From NCBI GenBank assembly GCA_000310025.1, contig FN649759.1, positions 60,120 through 90,675 on the forward strand: a DNA stretch of 30,556 nucleotides. The letters run 5' to 3'. Shown piece by piece: positions 22,072 through 30,556 of the stretch. The notes below the pieces were generated by a model that was not told the origin of the DNA, ran no database searches, and was given only the letters and a program-made list of their open reading frames with translations. The DNA is from Ectocarpus siliculosus. Lineage: Eukaryota; Sar; Phaeophyceae; Ectocarpales; Ectocarpaceae. The translations under genes and the position numbers were made by a program. How positions within the stretch are numbered: position 1 is the first letter of the stretch; the number at the start of each line of letters is the position of its first letter.

Positions 22072-25000
22072 GCCGCCGCCGTTCATGTTTCTGTTTTTTG
22101 GTGGTGTTGACGGTGATGTTTTTTTTTGTTGTTTTTGTTGTTCAGGGAGCGACCGTCGGAGTGGTGGTGGGCTCCGGCTCGAGGGACGAGTCGGCGTCGC
22201 AGTCGGGGGCCTCGCTCCACCTGGAGGGCATGGCCTACAAGCTGACCGAGGCGCGCTCTTCCATCCGCCTCATGAGGCAAGCGTAAGCGTATCACTCACG
22301 TCTTCCGTCTCTTTTGTTTCCGCTGGCCGGGGAGGAAAGGGGGGAGGCAGTCTATCGCTACCGCTGCCCCCCCCCACGCGCCGACGATTTCGTGCACGCC
22401 GCCATCGTAGGTTCTGCGTGTCACGTGTGATGCGGCAATGTCCGTTCCGTTTGTTTCGCGTTGCTGTGTAGGGCATGTGCATGATCTCTTTTCTGTAACT
22501 GACGTTGCTATGTAGGGCGAATCAGATCTCTCGCTCATACATACGATATCGGTTATGCCTTACTCCTTATCTGGGCTATGACCACCCAGGGACGTGGAGA
22601 ACGTAGGAGGGAACCTGGCCGCCTCGCGAGGGCGAGAGAAGGTGAGCGTGTGCTTTTTTCTCACGATGCGTCAGCCGTTTGTTGCCGGATTGTGGTGCAG
22701 ACGATGTCGGGCATGGGACATTTTTGATGTCTAATCAGAATCTTTTTGCGCGCCGTAGACATGGACGGACTCCGTCTTCCAATTCATGGTTGTCTTGATT
22801 TTCCCGGGAGCTGTTCATGCCCCCCGCCCTTCTCTTCTCTCTTTGATCCCGAGTGACACTACTGTCACGCTGCTTCCCCCTTTTTCTGGAATAGTTTTTT
22901 TTTTTGCCGTGTACACCACTGCTGCTTTCATCCCTGTAGCTCCCCCTTTCGCCCGTACCCCTGACGAGCGCGCGCTGCATGACTCCTCACTCTCTTCGCG
23001 TCGCCGTTTGTCCCAGATGGTGTACGTGTCGGAGTGCCCCCCCGACTCCGCGGGAACGGTCTTGTCGGCGCTGGCGGAGTCCGTGGTCTCGCCTAAGATT
23101 GTGCCGTGGGAGATCAGCGATGCTTCGGTAAGGCGGTGTTTAAGCGTGTGGGTGTGCTTTTAGAATGCGCTGACCGGCTGCTGACCAATGAACAGACGGA
23201 GTCTTTGTATTGCATAGCGTGATAAAAAAAACACGAGCACTTTCTAGGCAAAGGGTAAGGGTGCTGGCTATGTGTATGTGTATGTGTGTTTTTATTATTA
23301 GCATCGACCGCGCTAACCGGCTGGCCAATGAAAAGACGTCAGTCCCGGTGAGATTGAAAACCGAAAAGGCTTCCTATAGGCCATCATCTCTCTCTCTCTG
23401 TGTGTGTGTGCATGTGGGTTTTCGTCGCATCGATTTTGGCGCCAGCTTACACACCTCTCGCTGTACTGTAAGTGTTTGACGTATCAGCCGGGGACACGGT
23501 CACACAGGAAGAAGTTGACACAGGAGGAGTGTTTTTTTTGCTTCGCGCTTGTGCCCCATCTTTCGTAGTGCGGTGCTTGCTCTGAATATGTTTTATCGCG
23601 ACCAGGTGTGCAGACTAGAAACGGACAGAAGTTGTTGTCTAGTAATGTCCAAGTATCCGGCAGGCTTTGACCCCAGCCGTCACTGATGTAAACATCAAGG
23701 TTTCATTCCATACAGCCTCTAATGGGTACAATCCCGAACGGGCGGTCTCTTGGTATTGATTGTATTTATGCTCACACGGGTGGGTGTGGTTGTCTTGTCG
23801 TTTATGGGGCAGTGTCAGCACTGTCCGGTTGCTTTCTTTATTTTTCATTTTTACCGCTATAGCAATTTCCATAGCGTGTGCGGCGCCCTACTGCCGCTCC
23901 TACTGCTGCTATTGCTGCTTTTGATGCTACTGCTGTTGCTCCTGCTCCTACTGCTGCTCTTCCTTCTTCTTTTTTTTTTTTTTTTGCTTGCAACCCCTGA
24001 ACCCTCGCCGTCCTTTGCGTGCCGCCGTCCGCTGCTACAACGACAACCGCCACCAGGCAAAGCTGTCCGAGATTATCCTGCAGCGCCACGGCGAGTCCAC
24101 CGCCGAGCAGGTGGATGACGCCCTCCACGCCGCGGCCTTCGGGGATGCGTTCTCCCTCGGGAAGCCCCTGACCCCGGGTCTCAGCTCCCTGTCCGCCGAC
24201 GGCCTCAAGGAGTTCCGCGGCGCCAGGTGCGTCGCGGGATACAGTCTTACGCACGTGTTCTTTTGCTTTTTCCGCCGTGCTATGGTGTGTTTGGTTTTGT
24301 CGCATTGCTCATTCTTGTCAAGGTTGATTTTGGCGTATATTCAGCCCGTTTTTGTTGCCGTGTCGATATTTATCCCCCGCGGTTTGCGAGATTGAGAGCT
24401 TTGTTTGGCCTTGCGGTTGGATCAAAGATGTAAGGGGTGACCGTGCGTGTTCAGGATTTTTTCACCATGAAATTTTGCTTCCGTCGCTCCCTCCAAGTCC
24501 CATTATACAACGGCGTTCATGCTTGGGTCCCACCTGCCGTAGCAAGCCCAGCCATCACAGGTGCAGATTCTACAAGCCCAACACCCCCGTCGTTACAGAA
24601 CACAACCTTGGACGTGACGAAGCAGGATCACTCTAACGGTCGTGCTGTTGCTGACATTCTCGAGAGGCCCCTACACGCTCATCTCGCTAACGTTTCTCCT
24701 GGTTCTATCTACATGTTTTGTTTTTCCCACAGGTACAAGGCGCCGGGTATCACCGTCATTGGCGTCAACGTGCCCCACGAGGACTTCAAGAGCCAAGCCG
24801 AGGTACGGAGTGCATGGAACGGTGGGGGGGGGTGGGGGGGGGCACTCATGTTTTGCATTCCTTGGCGATTAGACCATTGACCGATCGTCCTCGAGAGGGT
24901 CCTCGAGAAGACGGAGCATGGAACGGTGGGGGGGGGGGGGTACAGATACACAAGCACTCAGGATGGGTGCGTTTCTGGGATATAGTATGCATACAGTTTA

Positions 25001-28000
25001 CACGAGATGGCACGAAAGAAGCGTTTTGGGGACGGGTTTGCGGTGAATGCCGAGATTCGGTAGGTTCGTGAAACAGGGCCGGGGGAGGGGGGGTCGAGCT
25101 TCTCTGTGTATCTGTGGGTGGCCGTCTGTCTCGAGAACCTCGCATCCCGAATGATGGGGCCTCAGCAAGACGCCCCGCAAGCGGGAAAAAACATTAAACG
25201 CTGTGTTGGTTGTCACGACCAGGCGCGCAGAAAAAGGCACTAAACGCTGCATTGGTTTTTGGTTTGCGCGCTGCGCGCCTGCACAGATATTCGAACCAGA
25301 AACCTCTCTGCTGTTGCTGTTGCAGTTGTAATTGTTGTTGTTGTTGTTGTTGTTGTTGTTTTTCACATCAAGAACCGTTCCGATCTCTTGCGCAGTGCCT
25401 TCTAGCACCCGTAGCTGTCCAGCTAACGCGGGCGCCTCCGGCGATCACAGACCTACTGCTACCCACAAAGGAGCACAGCAGTACACACGTTGTTGAAAGC
25501 TCCAAAGAGAAAACGACGAGGACCAACGTATAAATAAACACGTCTTTGGACGTGCAACATCCACGGCAATTCATGTGTCTTCCTCTCCCTGTTTGAATAT
25601 TGTTACATATCCCCCCCCAATTCCTGTCCAAACCCCAATCCCGAACCGTAACCACTTACCCCGCTTCTTTTGTTTGTGGGAGTTCAGGCTGCTCTCGAGG
25701 CCGCGGACTCGTCCGCCCCCGCCGCTCGCTCGCCCGCCAAGTACGTCGGGGGAGAGCTCAGGGTCAAGAGCGACGTGGGGTCCACGAGCGTGTCCATGGC
25801 TTTCGCGGCGCCCTCGGGCTCGGACGCAAGTGAGTGGATGACTGTTGGTGTACCATCAGGGTAAGCTCCAATAGGGGGTCACCCCGATGGACTGTCACCG
25901 TTGATACTAGTATGATTGTTTAGAGCAACATGGCATCAATTATTATTGTTGTTGCATGTGACGTTTTCCTCTTTCGCGGGGTCCCCGGGCTCGGCTGCAA
26001 GTGAGTGGATCACACAAATTTGGGTGTTTTTTTTTTTTTGCGAAGCTGCGGACACTACCGGGCGGAGGGATATTGCATATGCGTCTCCTTTGCGGCGGTG
26101 TATTCGGGTGCTCTGCGGTAGCGTGAACGGTGCTTGTGTTCTGGCTGTTTGTCGACGCCAGCGAGTTGTGAATGTGGAAACTCCAGACTCGGGGGCTTGT
26201 GTTGTGAGCCTGGGTCTTTTGGTTTCAGGTCGTGGGTGTACCCGAAGACTCATCATCGTGTTCGGTCACGGGCTCCACTTGGGCACCCTCACCTACCTGA
26301 ACACACCTGAAAAAGGCTGAAAAACGTCAATTATCCACATTTTTTTGTTTTTTTTTTGTCAGATCCCCCAGAGAGAACGCGGCGGTCTCACGCTGTATTA
26401 AAAAAAAAAGCCATGACGTCGTGGCGTGTGCCCTAAACTTGCATTTTTTCGACATTTTTTTTTTTTCAGGTGCCCCGGCCTACGAGGTGCTCGGAGCCCT
26501 CCTCGGCGCCCGCGCCGCGGCAGCCGCCCCCTCCGCCTCTGGGTTCAGCGTGTCCTACACGGACGCCGGGCTCGTGGGCGTCACCGGAACCTGCCCCGAC
26601 GGGCAGGCGGGAGCGCTGTCGCAGGCGCTCGCCTCCTGCTTCTCGGTGAGTTGCTAGCTTCTGTACACTACTGGGCGGTTTCGTGTTTTTCCAACCCAGG
26701 GTGTGTGTGTGTGTGTTTTGGTTGTATCAGGCCATGATCTGGGACCCCCTGACGGTGTGGTTGTACTTGTATTATTATTTCTCCGGCTCGGGTGTGAGCG
26801 GTATCGGTACGGACGGGAAGGTGGGGGTGCGGTTTTTGAGGGTGGTCTGACCGTGGGGGTCGTTTGTATCAATGCCATGACGACATGCTCCGAAGCAGAG
26901 GGTGCGCATGATACGGATTGGCTCTTGCGGATTACGTACGTTGTGTGTAGTTTCCATTCGTGCCATTTTTGCCGACGAGAGCCTGTAGTACCCCCCTCCC
27001 CCGTAACGTCTCCGTTTTCTCTCCAGGAGCGGTGCTTGCGCATGGTGCTTGCCCCGTTTTCGAAAAACAAGCAACCAATATTTCCTCCCGCCCGCCGCCT
27101 GCTCCGTCTTGTCGAGGACAAACTGTGGTCAATGGTCTAATCTCTAAGGCATGCACAACATGAGTACCCCCACGCCCACCCCTCCCCCCCTCTGATGTGC
27201 TAGCCTGGGCCAGCGAAAACCCGCGTATCGCCCGTCCCGGCATGCGACGCCAATGGTCCAACGACCACGGCACGTGTTTACATGAGTACCCCACCCCCCC
27301 CCCCCCCTCCCTCTCACGCCTTAAACCAGGGTCTAGCCACGGCATCCAACGCCGAAGTGGCATCCGCGATCGCTTCTGCCAAGGTCAGCCGTGCCCTCAA
27401 GATGGAGAAGCCCCTGTACGCCCTCCTCGCCCTGGCCGACTCTGCCTCTGTCGGCACGGACCCCGCAAAGGCGGCGACTGCCCTCGACGGCGTAACGGCA
27501 GCGGCGGTCAAGAAGGCGGCGGCCGCCGCGATCAAGTCGGGCATGTCGATGGCTTCGGTGGGCAACATCTCGGAGGTGCGTCGTGCTTTTGTATACTTGG
27601 ATGCAAGCTGCTCTGAACAAGTCAAAAGCGCCTTGAAGGACGGCTCCCCGAACTCCAGCCTCCACCGCTGACGACCTCAAGTGACGAATGTGTAACTGTA
27701 GGACGGAGGGCGTGCGTGTGGCCCGTTCTCTTTGGGGGGGATTGTGGTGGCCTTCGCTCTGTGCCGTGCCCATTACAGTAGGTGGCCCTCGTTGGTGGCT
27801 TTGACTACAATGCACTGTCGTTTCGTCGTCGCGTGTGGTAATGTATGTTGGGTATTTTGCTGCTATGTCCGCACTACTGCTGTACTGCTGTGTACCCCGC
27901 CTTTTCCGAACCCGCCTCCTTTGTTTTGGTTTGAGAGACCGGCACGTGTGCGGTTGTTGCATGTTGTCGTTAACCGCGCGTTCTTCCCGAGAACGAAGCA

Positions 28001-28298
28001 AACAAAAATAAGAGACAAGACCAGCATCACCTCCACCACCCCTCTGCGTCTTCACCATCCCGCTTGCCTGACAAAATTCGAACTCCCACGTAGGCGTGCC
28101 TGCGGGCATGCGAAGGCGGCGAATACAGAAGCGCGATATGTACCCCGTTACACTCAAACGTCCCACCCAACCCGTCTACTGTATCAAGCTCCCTACCTCG
28201 CCGTGCGATAGACCCTCATAATCCCCGCCCGCCTGCCCCATTTTTGGTTCGCGCGTTCTCAGGTACCGCAAAAGGCGGAGATCGTGGCAATGCTCTGA
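19200..28298 (+). CDS. QCR2: Cytochrome bc1 complex core protein 2 (QCR2/UQCRC2)
   Basis: Eleven exons fit exactly in phase: 19200-19315, 21843-21942, 22146-22282, 22590-22641, 23017-23127, 24057-24226, 24733-24802, 25688-25829, 26470-26645, 27330-27575 and 28263-28298, giving 451 residues (human UQCRC2 has 453). The N-terminus (MIRAVSGPVVAAARAAPLRA) is Arg/Ala-rich, as in mitochondrial presequences. The M16/MPP-like fold is seen in VSTLSNGAKVITRESGQL, GVVVGSGSRDESA, VENVGGNLAASRGREK, DDALHAAAFGDAFSLGKPL and SVSYTDAGLVGVTG; the end is SVGNISE then VPQKAEIVAML. Where active peptidases have HxxEH, this protein reads LHLEG (96-100): both zinc histidines are missing, so it is a structural core 2 subunit of respiratory complex III in the inner membrane (matrix side), not a protease. 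Alpha-MPP is a less likely alternative. Exon 3 may end at a GC donor (after 22275) instead of GTAAGC at 22283; both keep phase 2. Confidence 0.93.
20280..20307. repeat. TATAG tandem with an 18-bp perfect palindrome
   Basis: ACTATACTATAGTATAGT (20280-20297) equals its own reverse complement and continues as TATAG repeats. It lies in QCR2 intron 1, so it can form a hairpin in DNA or in the pre-mRNA. Confidence 0.8.
20360..20413. repeat. CAA microsatellite followed by poly-C/poly-T
   Basis: (ACA)n at about 20360-20385, then CACACA, a short C run and a T run of about 16 at 20398-20413. It lies in QCR2 intron 1 and has no apparent function. Confidence 0.9.
20471..20556 (+). repeat. Short dispersed repeat, copy B
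   Basis: GAATTCATAGCGTCAG, TACCTGTATGTCTA, TTTCCCAGACAGC, then GGCTCAAT follows the order of copy A at 18519-18600 with about 75-80% similarity over the shared parts. It lies in QCR2 intron 1, about 1.95 kb from copy A. Confidence 0.75.
21588..21772 (+). repeat. CTG/TTG triplet array in QCR2 intron 1
   Basis: A long imperfect array of TTGCTG units with GATGATGAG interruptions. It ends about 70 nt before the acceptor at 21841-21842 and is in the sense orientation. Open frames reading poly-Leu or poly-Cys here are intronic artefacts. Confidence 0.85.
22037..22081 (+). repeat. TGC/CGC triplet array in QCR2 intron 2
   Basis: About 12 TGC units followed by CGC units. It lies within the 203-nt intron 2, about 65 nt before the acceptor, and is followed by a T-rich tract ending in GTTGTTCAG. 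Confidence 0.85.
23885..23990 (+). repeat. CTG/CTCCTA-type array and poly-T in QCR2 intron 5
   Basis: CTGCTGCTATTGCTGCTTTTG-like triplets run into TTCTTC and then a T run of about 18. The next AG after this tract is the exon 6 acceptor (24055-24056), which supports that exon start. Confidence 0.8.
24812..24945 (-). repeat. Dispersed poly-C-tailed repeat, inverted copy 2
   Basis: Read on the minus strand, this contains CTCCGTCTTCTCGAGGACC, then GTCAATGGTCTAATCGCCAA, then GGAATGCAAAACATGAGTGC and a C run. It closely matches 27098-27175. The plus-strand text GCATGGAACGGTGGG occurs on both sides (24812 and 24916). It lies in QCR2 intron 7, starting about 10 nt after the exon 7 donor. Confidence 0.8.
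25308..25362 (+). repeat. CTG then TTG triplet array in QCR2 intron 7
   Basis: CTGTTGCTGTTGC units are followed by about ten perfect TTG units. The array is sense-strand and intronic, about 325 nt before the exon 8 acceptor, the farthest such array from its splice site in this window. Confidence 0.9.
25972..26013 (+). repeat. Duplicate of QCR2 exon 8 3' end with its donor site
   Basis: These 42 bases match 25801-25842 at about 36 of 42 positions, covering the last 29 nt of exon 8, the GTGAGT donor and GGAT beyond. The copy sits inside intron 8, 142 nt after the true donor. If the copied donor were used, translation would stop at a TAA at about 25862. Confidence 0.85.
27098..27192 (+). repeat. 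Dispersed poly-C-tailed repeat, copy 3
   Basis: CTGCTCCGTCTTGTCGAGGA, then GTGGTCAATGGTCTAATCTC, then AAGGCATGCACAACATGAGT, ending in a C-rich tail. It is the plus-strand counterpart of the inverted copy at 24812-24945 and lies in QCR2 intron 9. Confidence 0.8.
27205..27318 (+). repeat. Dispersed poly-C-tailed repeat, copy 4, abutting a 3' splice site
   Basis: CCTGGGCCAGCGAAAACCCG, CCCGTCCCGGCATGCGA, CAATGGTCCAACGACCACGG, ACATGAGTACCCC and a long C tail. It resembles copy 1 more than copy 3. The C tail runs to within about 15 nt of the exon 10 acceptor (27328-27329), so the repeat appears to supply its pyrimidine tract. Confidence 0.8.
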
Positions 28299-29256
28299 TC
28301 CGGGGATGGGTCTACTGTAGTTCTTTTTTCATAGCTCCATTGGCGTTTTACCGGCGAGAGGGGTATGGGCTTGCTGGTGGAGGTCATACTCTGAATTCTT
28401 CCTTTAAGACTGGAGGGGAGGAGAAGATGGAGATGGAAGATTCGAGACCCTGGGGAATTTCTAGGACGGGTTTTTTACCGCCCTTAGGCTCTATCTGGTG
28501 TACACTTGATGCAGAGTAGCAGCATTAGGAGCTTTTAATTTTTGGTGCCTATGCCACGCGGGCCCCTTGTGGACGGCTGCTGCGCTACCTTGTCAGAATC
28601 GAATCGTTTGGGTTTTCAGCGAGACCAATGAATGACGAGTGCTCGGGTGCTTTTCTCGCAGAATCTCATCTTTCTCCCTCGTTGTTTACCTGTGGCTCAA
28701 GCCACGTCTCGGGGAGGGACACATGTCTTACATCTCACAATCGTCAGGCGCAGGTCTATAGCTGTCTCGTGCGAGTGGGTATTTCGCACAAATTCCATCA
28801 TTATGGTTTTCCCCGTTTTATCGGCACACGCCTCGGTGCTGGTACGGAGACCCGTTAAAACTACAACAACCGAGCGGCAGTGCCAGAGCTGTGTACAGGT
28901 TCGTGCGGCGAGGCGGATGACAGAAAACAGAGAAAATCAAGAATATTATTGCCGAGAGAGCGAGGATGCCACCTCCTCAGCCGTTCAAGGCACTCATGAA
29001 CATATTTGCTTGAAAGCTCTCCGGCCGTGCAGCTACGGGTGAACCTTGTTTTTTGGCTAAATCTCACTTTCCATCGTTTATTGTACCAAGAAAAAAGAAA
29101 AGAGGTTCTTGCATTCCTAGCCTTATCAATCTACAGAACCCCCCCCCCACCCATTTGTCCTGCCCAGCAGTTGGTTCAACTCTCCTGCAACCCATGTGAG
29201 ATCCTGATGGAAGTCAACACGAGAAAACAAAACGCTATTAATCCTTTTGTGCCACG

Positions 29257-29302
29257 GCAGCAGCAGCAGCAGCAGCACCACCACCACCACCACCACAGCA
29301 GC
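29257..29302. repeat. CAG/CAC triplet microsatellite
   Basis: (CAG)n passes directly into (CAC)n, then CAGCAGCAA. No gene context is evident. Confidence 0.9.
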
Positions 29303-30494
29303 AACGAACACACCGCATACGCCTCTCGGGCGAGTCTGATGCCCCCCCCCCCCACACACAGCAGTCGTTACACGTGCAGTACAACAGATTCCCCGCAGTA
29401 AACTACTTGAATTGAATGCAACAAAAATACACCCCTCTACACAACCACTCTAGGTAGGGGGAGGTGGGTGTACAGGATAAGATGAAGGTGGCAATCATCC
29501 CAATCCTAAAAAAAACGCGGTCGACGACACCACTCGGCAATGCGTTTGGCCCGAGAAACTTCTTCCAAGCAAAACTTAGATATTTCACCACGGAAAAAGA
29601 CCGCTGTCGTCGCCCTTTTGCATCTCATGCCTGCAAGGAGGATATAGTGTCTGAGCAAGAAAGTGCACCCATAGCGCTAAATGCAATCAATCCCCACCGT
29701 CGATTAGCACTCTTTTCTGCCGGCGCGCTGATCAAAATATTTAGTACTCCCTCGGGGTCACGACAACAGCGCAGGACTCGGGAAAATCAAAACAGGTTCA
29801 AGTTTTTTACCTGTAACGTCCATCAAACACCGAACAAAGCCTGGGGGGGGGGGGGGGATTGCCGGAAGATGATCTCGTCTGTCGTGCAGCGAGACACGAA
29901 AAACAGCATGCAATGCGTGTTGTAGTTGCGCTCCCGCAAAAAAGGTACGCCCACATTCATTCTTCAAAACCTCTCGCCGTGTGCCGCCACTTGCCGGGCC
30001 TACTCACCCTCTGCCTACGCTTAGCGTGGCATCGAAATCACAGAACCCCCGCGGGCGTCGCGGGCACAAACACGGCCAAAACATGAGTGCGCTGCGGGAC
30101 GGATCAACCGACGGGCCCAAACCACCGAAGGTGGAAAGAACAAGGGAGGCTCACTGCTGCCGCCCGCCGGTCCGTACGCGTGCGTACACTCAGCTCCTTC
30201 CTGCAAACGGCAGCAGCAGCACTCCTTGACGCCCCGCCTCCCCTCCCTTGCCCTCTCTAATGGGACGCCAAGGCCACCAGGGAGCTACGACGCCCTTGAC
30301 AACGCTAACGGCCGACACAACCGACATTTGGCGCACCCACATGGTTCACGTCGACCCCCCAACAACACGCACCAGGCTCAACAGGAAATCTAGGAAAGAC
30401 AAACGCCAGAGCGGCACCGAGCACAACATAGGACAAGTTTTTTCTGTCTACCCACCTACCCACCCCCAACCCGTTATCTTTAACCCCTACATTC

Positions 30495-30556
30495 CCCCCC
30501 CCCCCCCCCCCCCCTCCCAGAAAAAAAAAAACCCCTTTTTCCCCTTTTCTCCCACC
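30495..30556. other. Poly-C run and contig-end-like low-quality sequence
   Basis: About 19 C, then CCCAG, a run of A, then C and T runs to the window end. This smeared pattern resembles the sequence after the poly-C run at 13807, suggesting that the window stops at a contig end or just before a gap. Confidence 0.7.

Larger units (their letters stand above)
28299..30556. other. 3' flank of QCR2 and spacer, no recognised gene
   Basis: The QCR2 3' UTR should start here. Several open frames of 60-150 codons exist on both strands (for example 29464-29925 +), but none matches a family I know or shows consistent splice structure. Repeats present are G runs at about 29846, C runs at about 29137 and 29342, and a CAG/CAC tract. 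A promoter or first exon of a gene beyond the window cannot be excluded after about 29950. Confidence 0.55.

Noticed and set aside
21588-22120. Poly-Leu/poly-Cys frames resembling membrane segments
   Set aside because: They come from CTG/TTG triplet arrays within QCR2 introns.

Overview
This is a window of nuclear eukaryotic DNA. It contains long spliced genes with GT-AG introns, wide intergenic spacers, triplet microsatellites and very many C/G homopolymer runs. The mitochondrial cytochrome bc1 core-2 gene, an Arp2/3 subunit and a eukaryotic eEF1A methyltransferase exclude bacteria. Introns of 0.2-2.5 kb, GC-rich exons and CTG/TTG-rich introns suggest a brown alga (Ectocarpus-like stramenopile); that placement is inference, not proof. 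I found no rRNA, tRNA, CRISPR array, prophage or complete transposon.

Layout. 1-2930 holds no recognisable gene, only short tandem and imperfect repeats and a CAG microsatellite. 2931-7100 (+) is a nine-exon JmjC/cupin-8 Fe(II)/2-oxoglutarate oxygenase gene. 7194 to about 8240 (-) is a candidate multi-exon gene of unknown function, convergent with it. 8678-12050 (-) is a seven-exon EEF1AKMT1-like lysine methyltransferase gene whose exons join in phase to a 259-residue protein. 12051-15078 is mostly spacer and contains a 100-N gap whose two flanks are degraded copies of each other's contigs. 15079-18293 (-) is a gene whose spliced product begins with about 420 residues of proline-rich sequence and ends in an ARPC5 (Arp2/3 p16) domain. 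18294-19199 is a divergent promoter region. 19200-28298 (+) is an eleven-exon QCR2 gene encoding a 451-residue mitochondrial core-2 protein that lacks the zinc-binding histidines. 28299-30556 is 3' flank and spacer, ending in a poly-C run and contig-end-like sequence.

The genes do not form a pathway: they are unrelated housekeeping or regulatory genes, as is usual for nuclear DNA. The most interesting points are the proline-rich/ARPC5 fusion, CTG/TTG triplet arrays recurring in the sense orientation upstream of 3' splice sites in six introns of three genes, a dispersed repeat with a poly-C tail, a duplicated exon 3' end with its donor site inside a QCR2 intron, and the unmerged contig overlap at the gap. 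Exon coordinates come from reading-frame continuity and splice-site phase; no transcript data were available.
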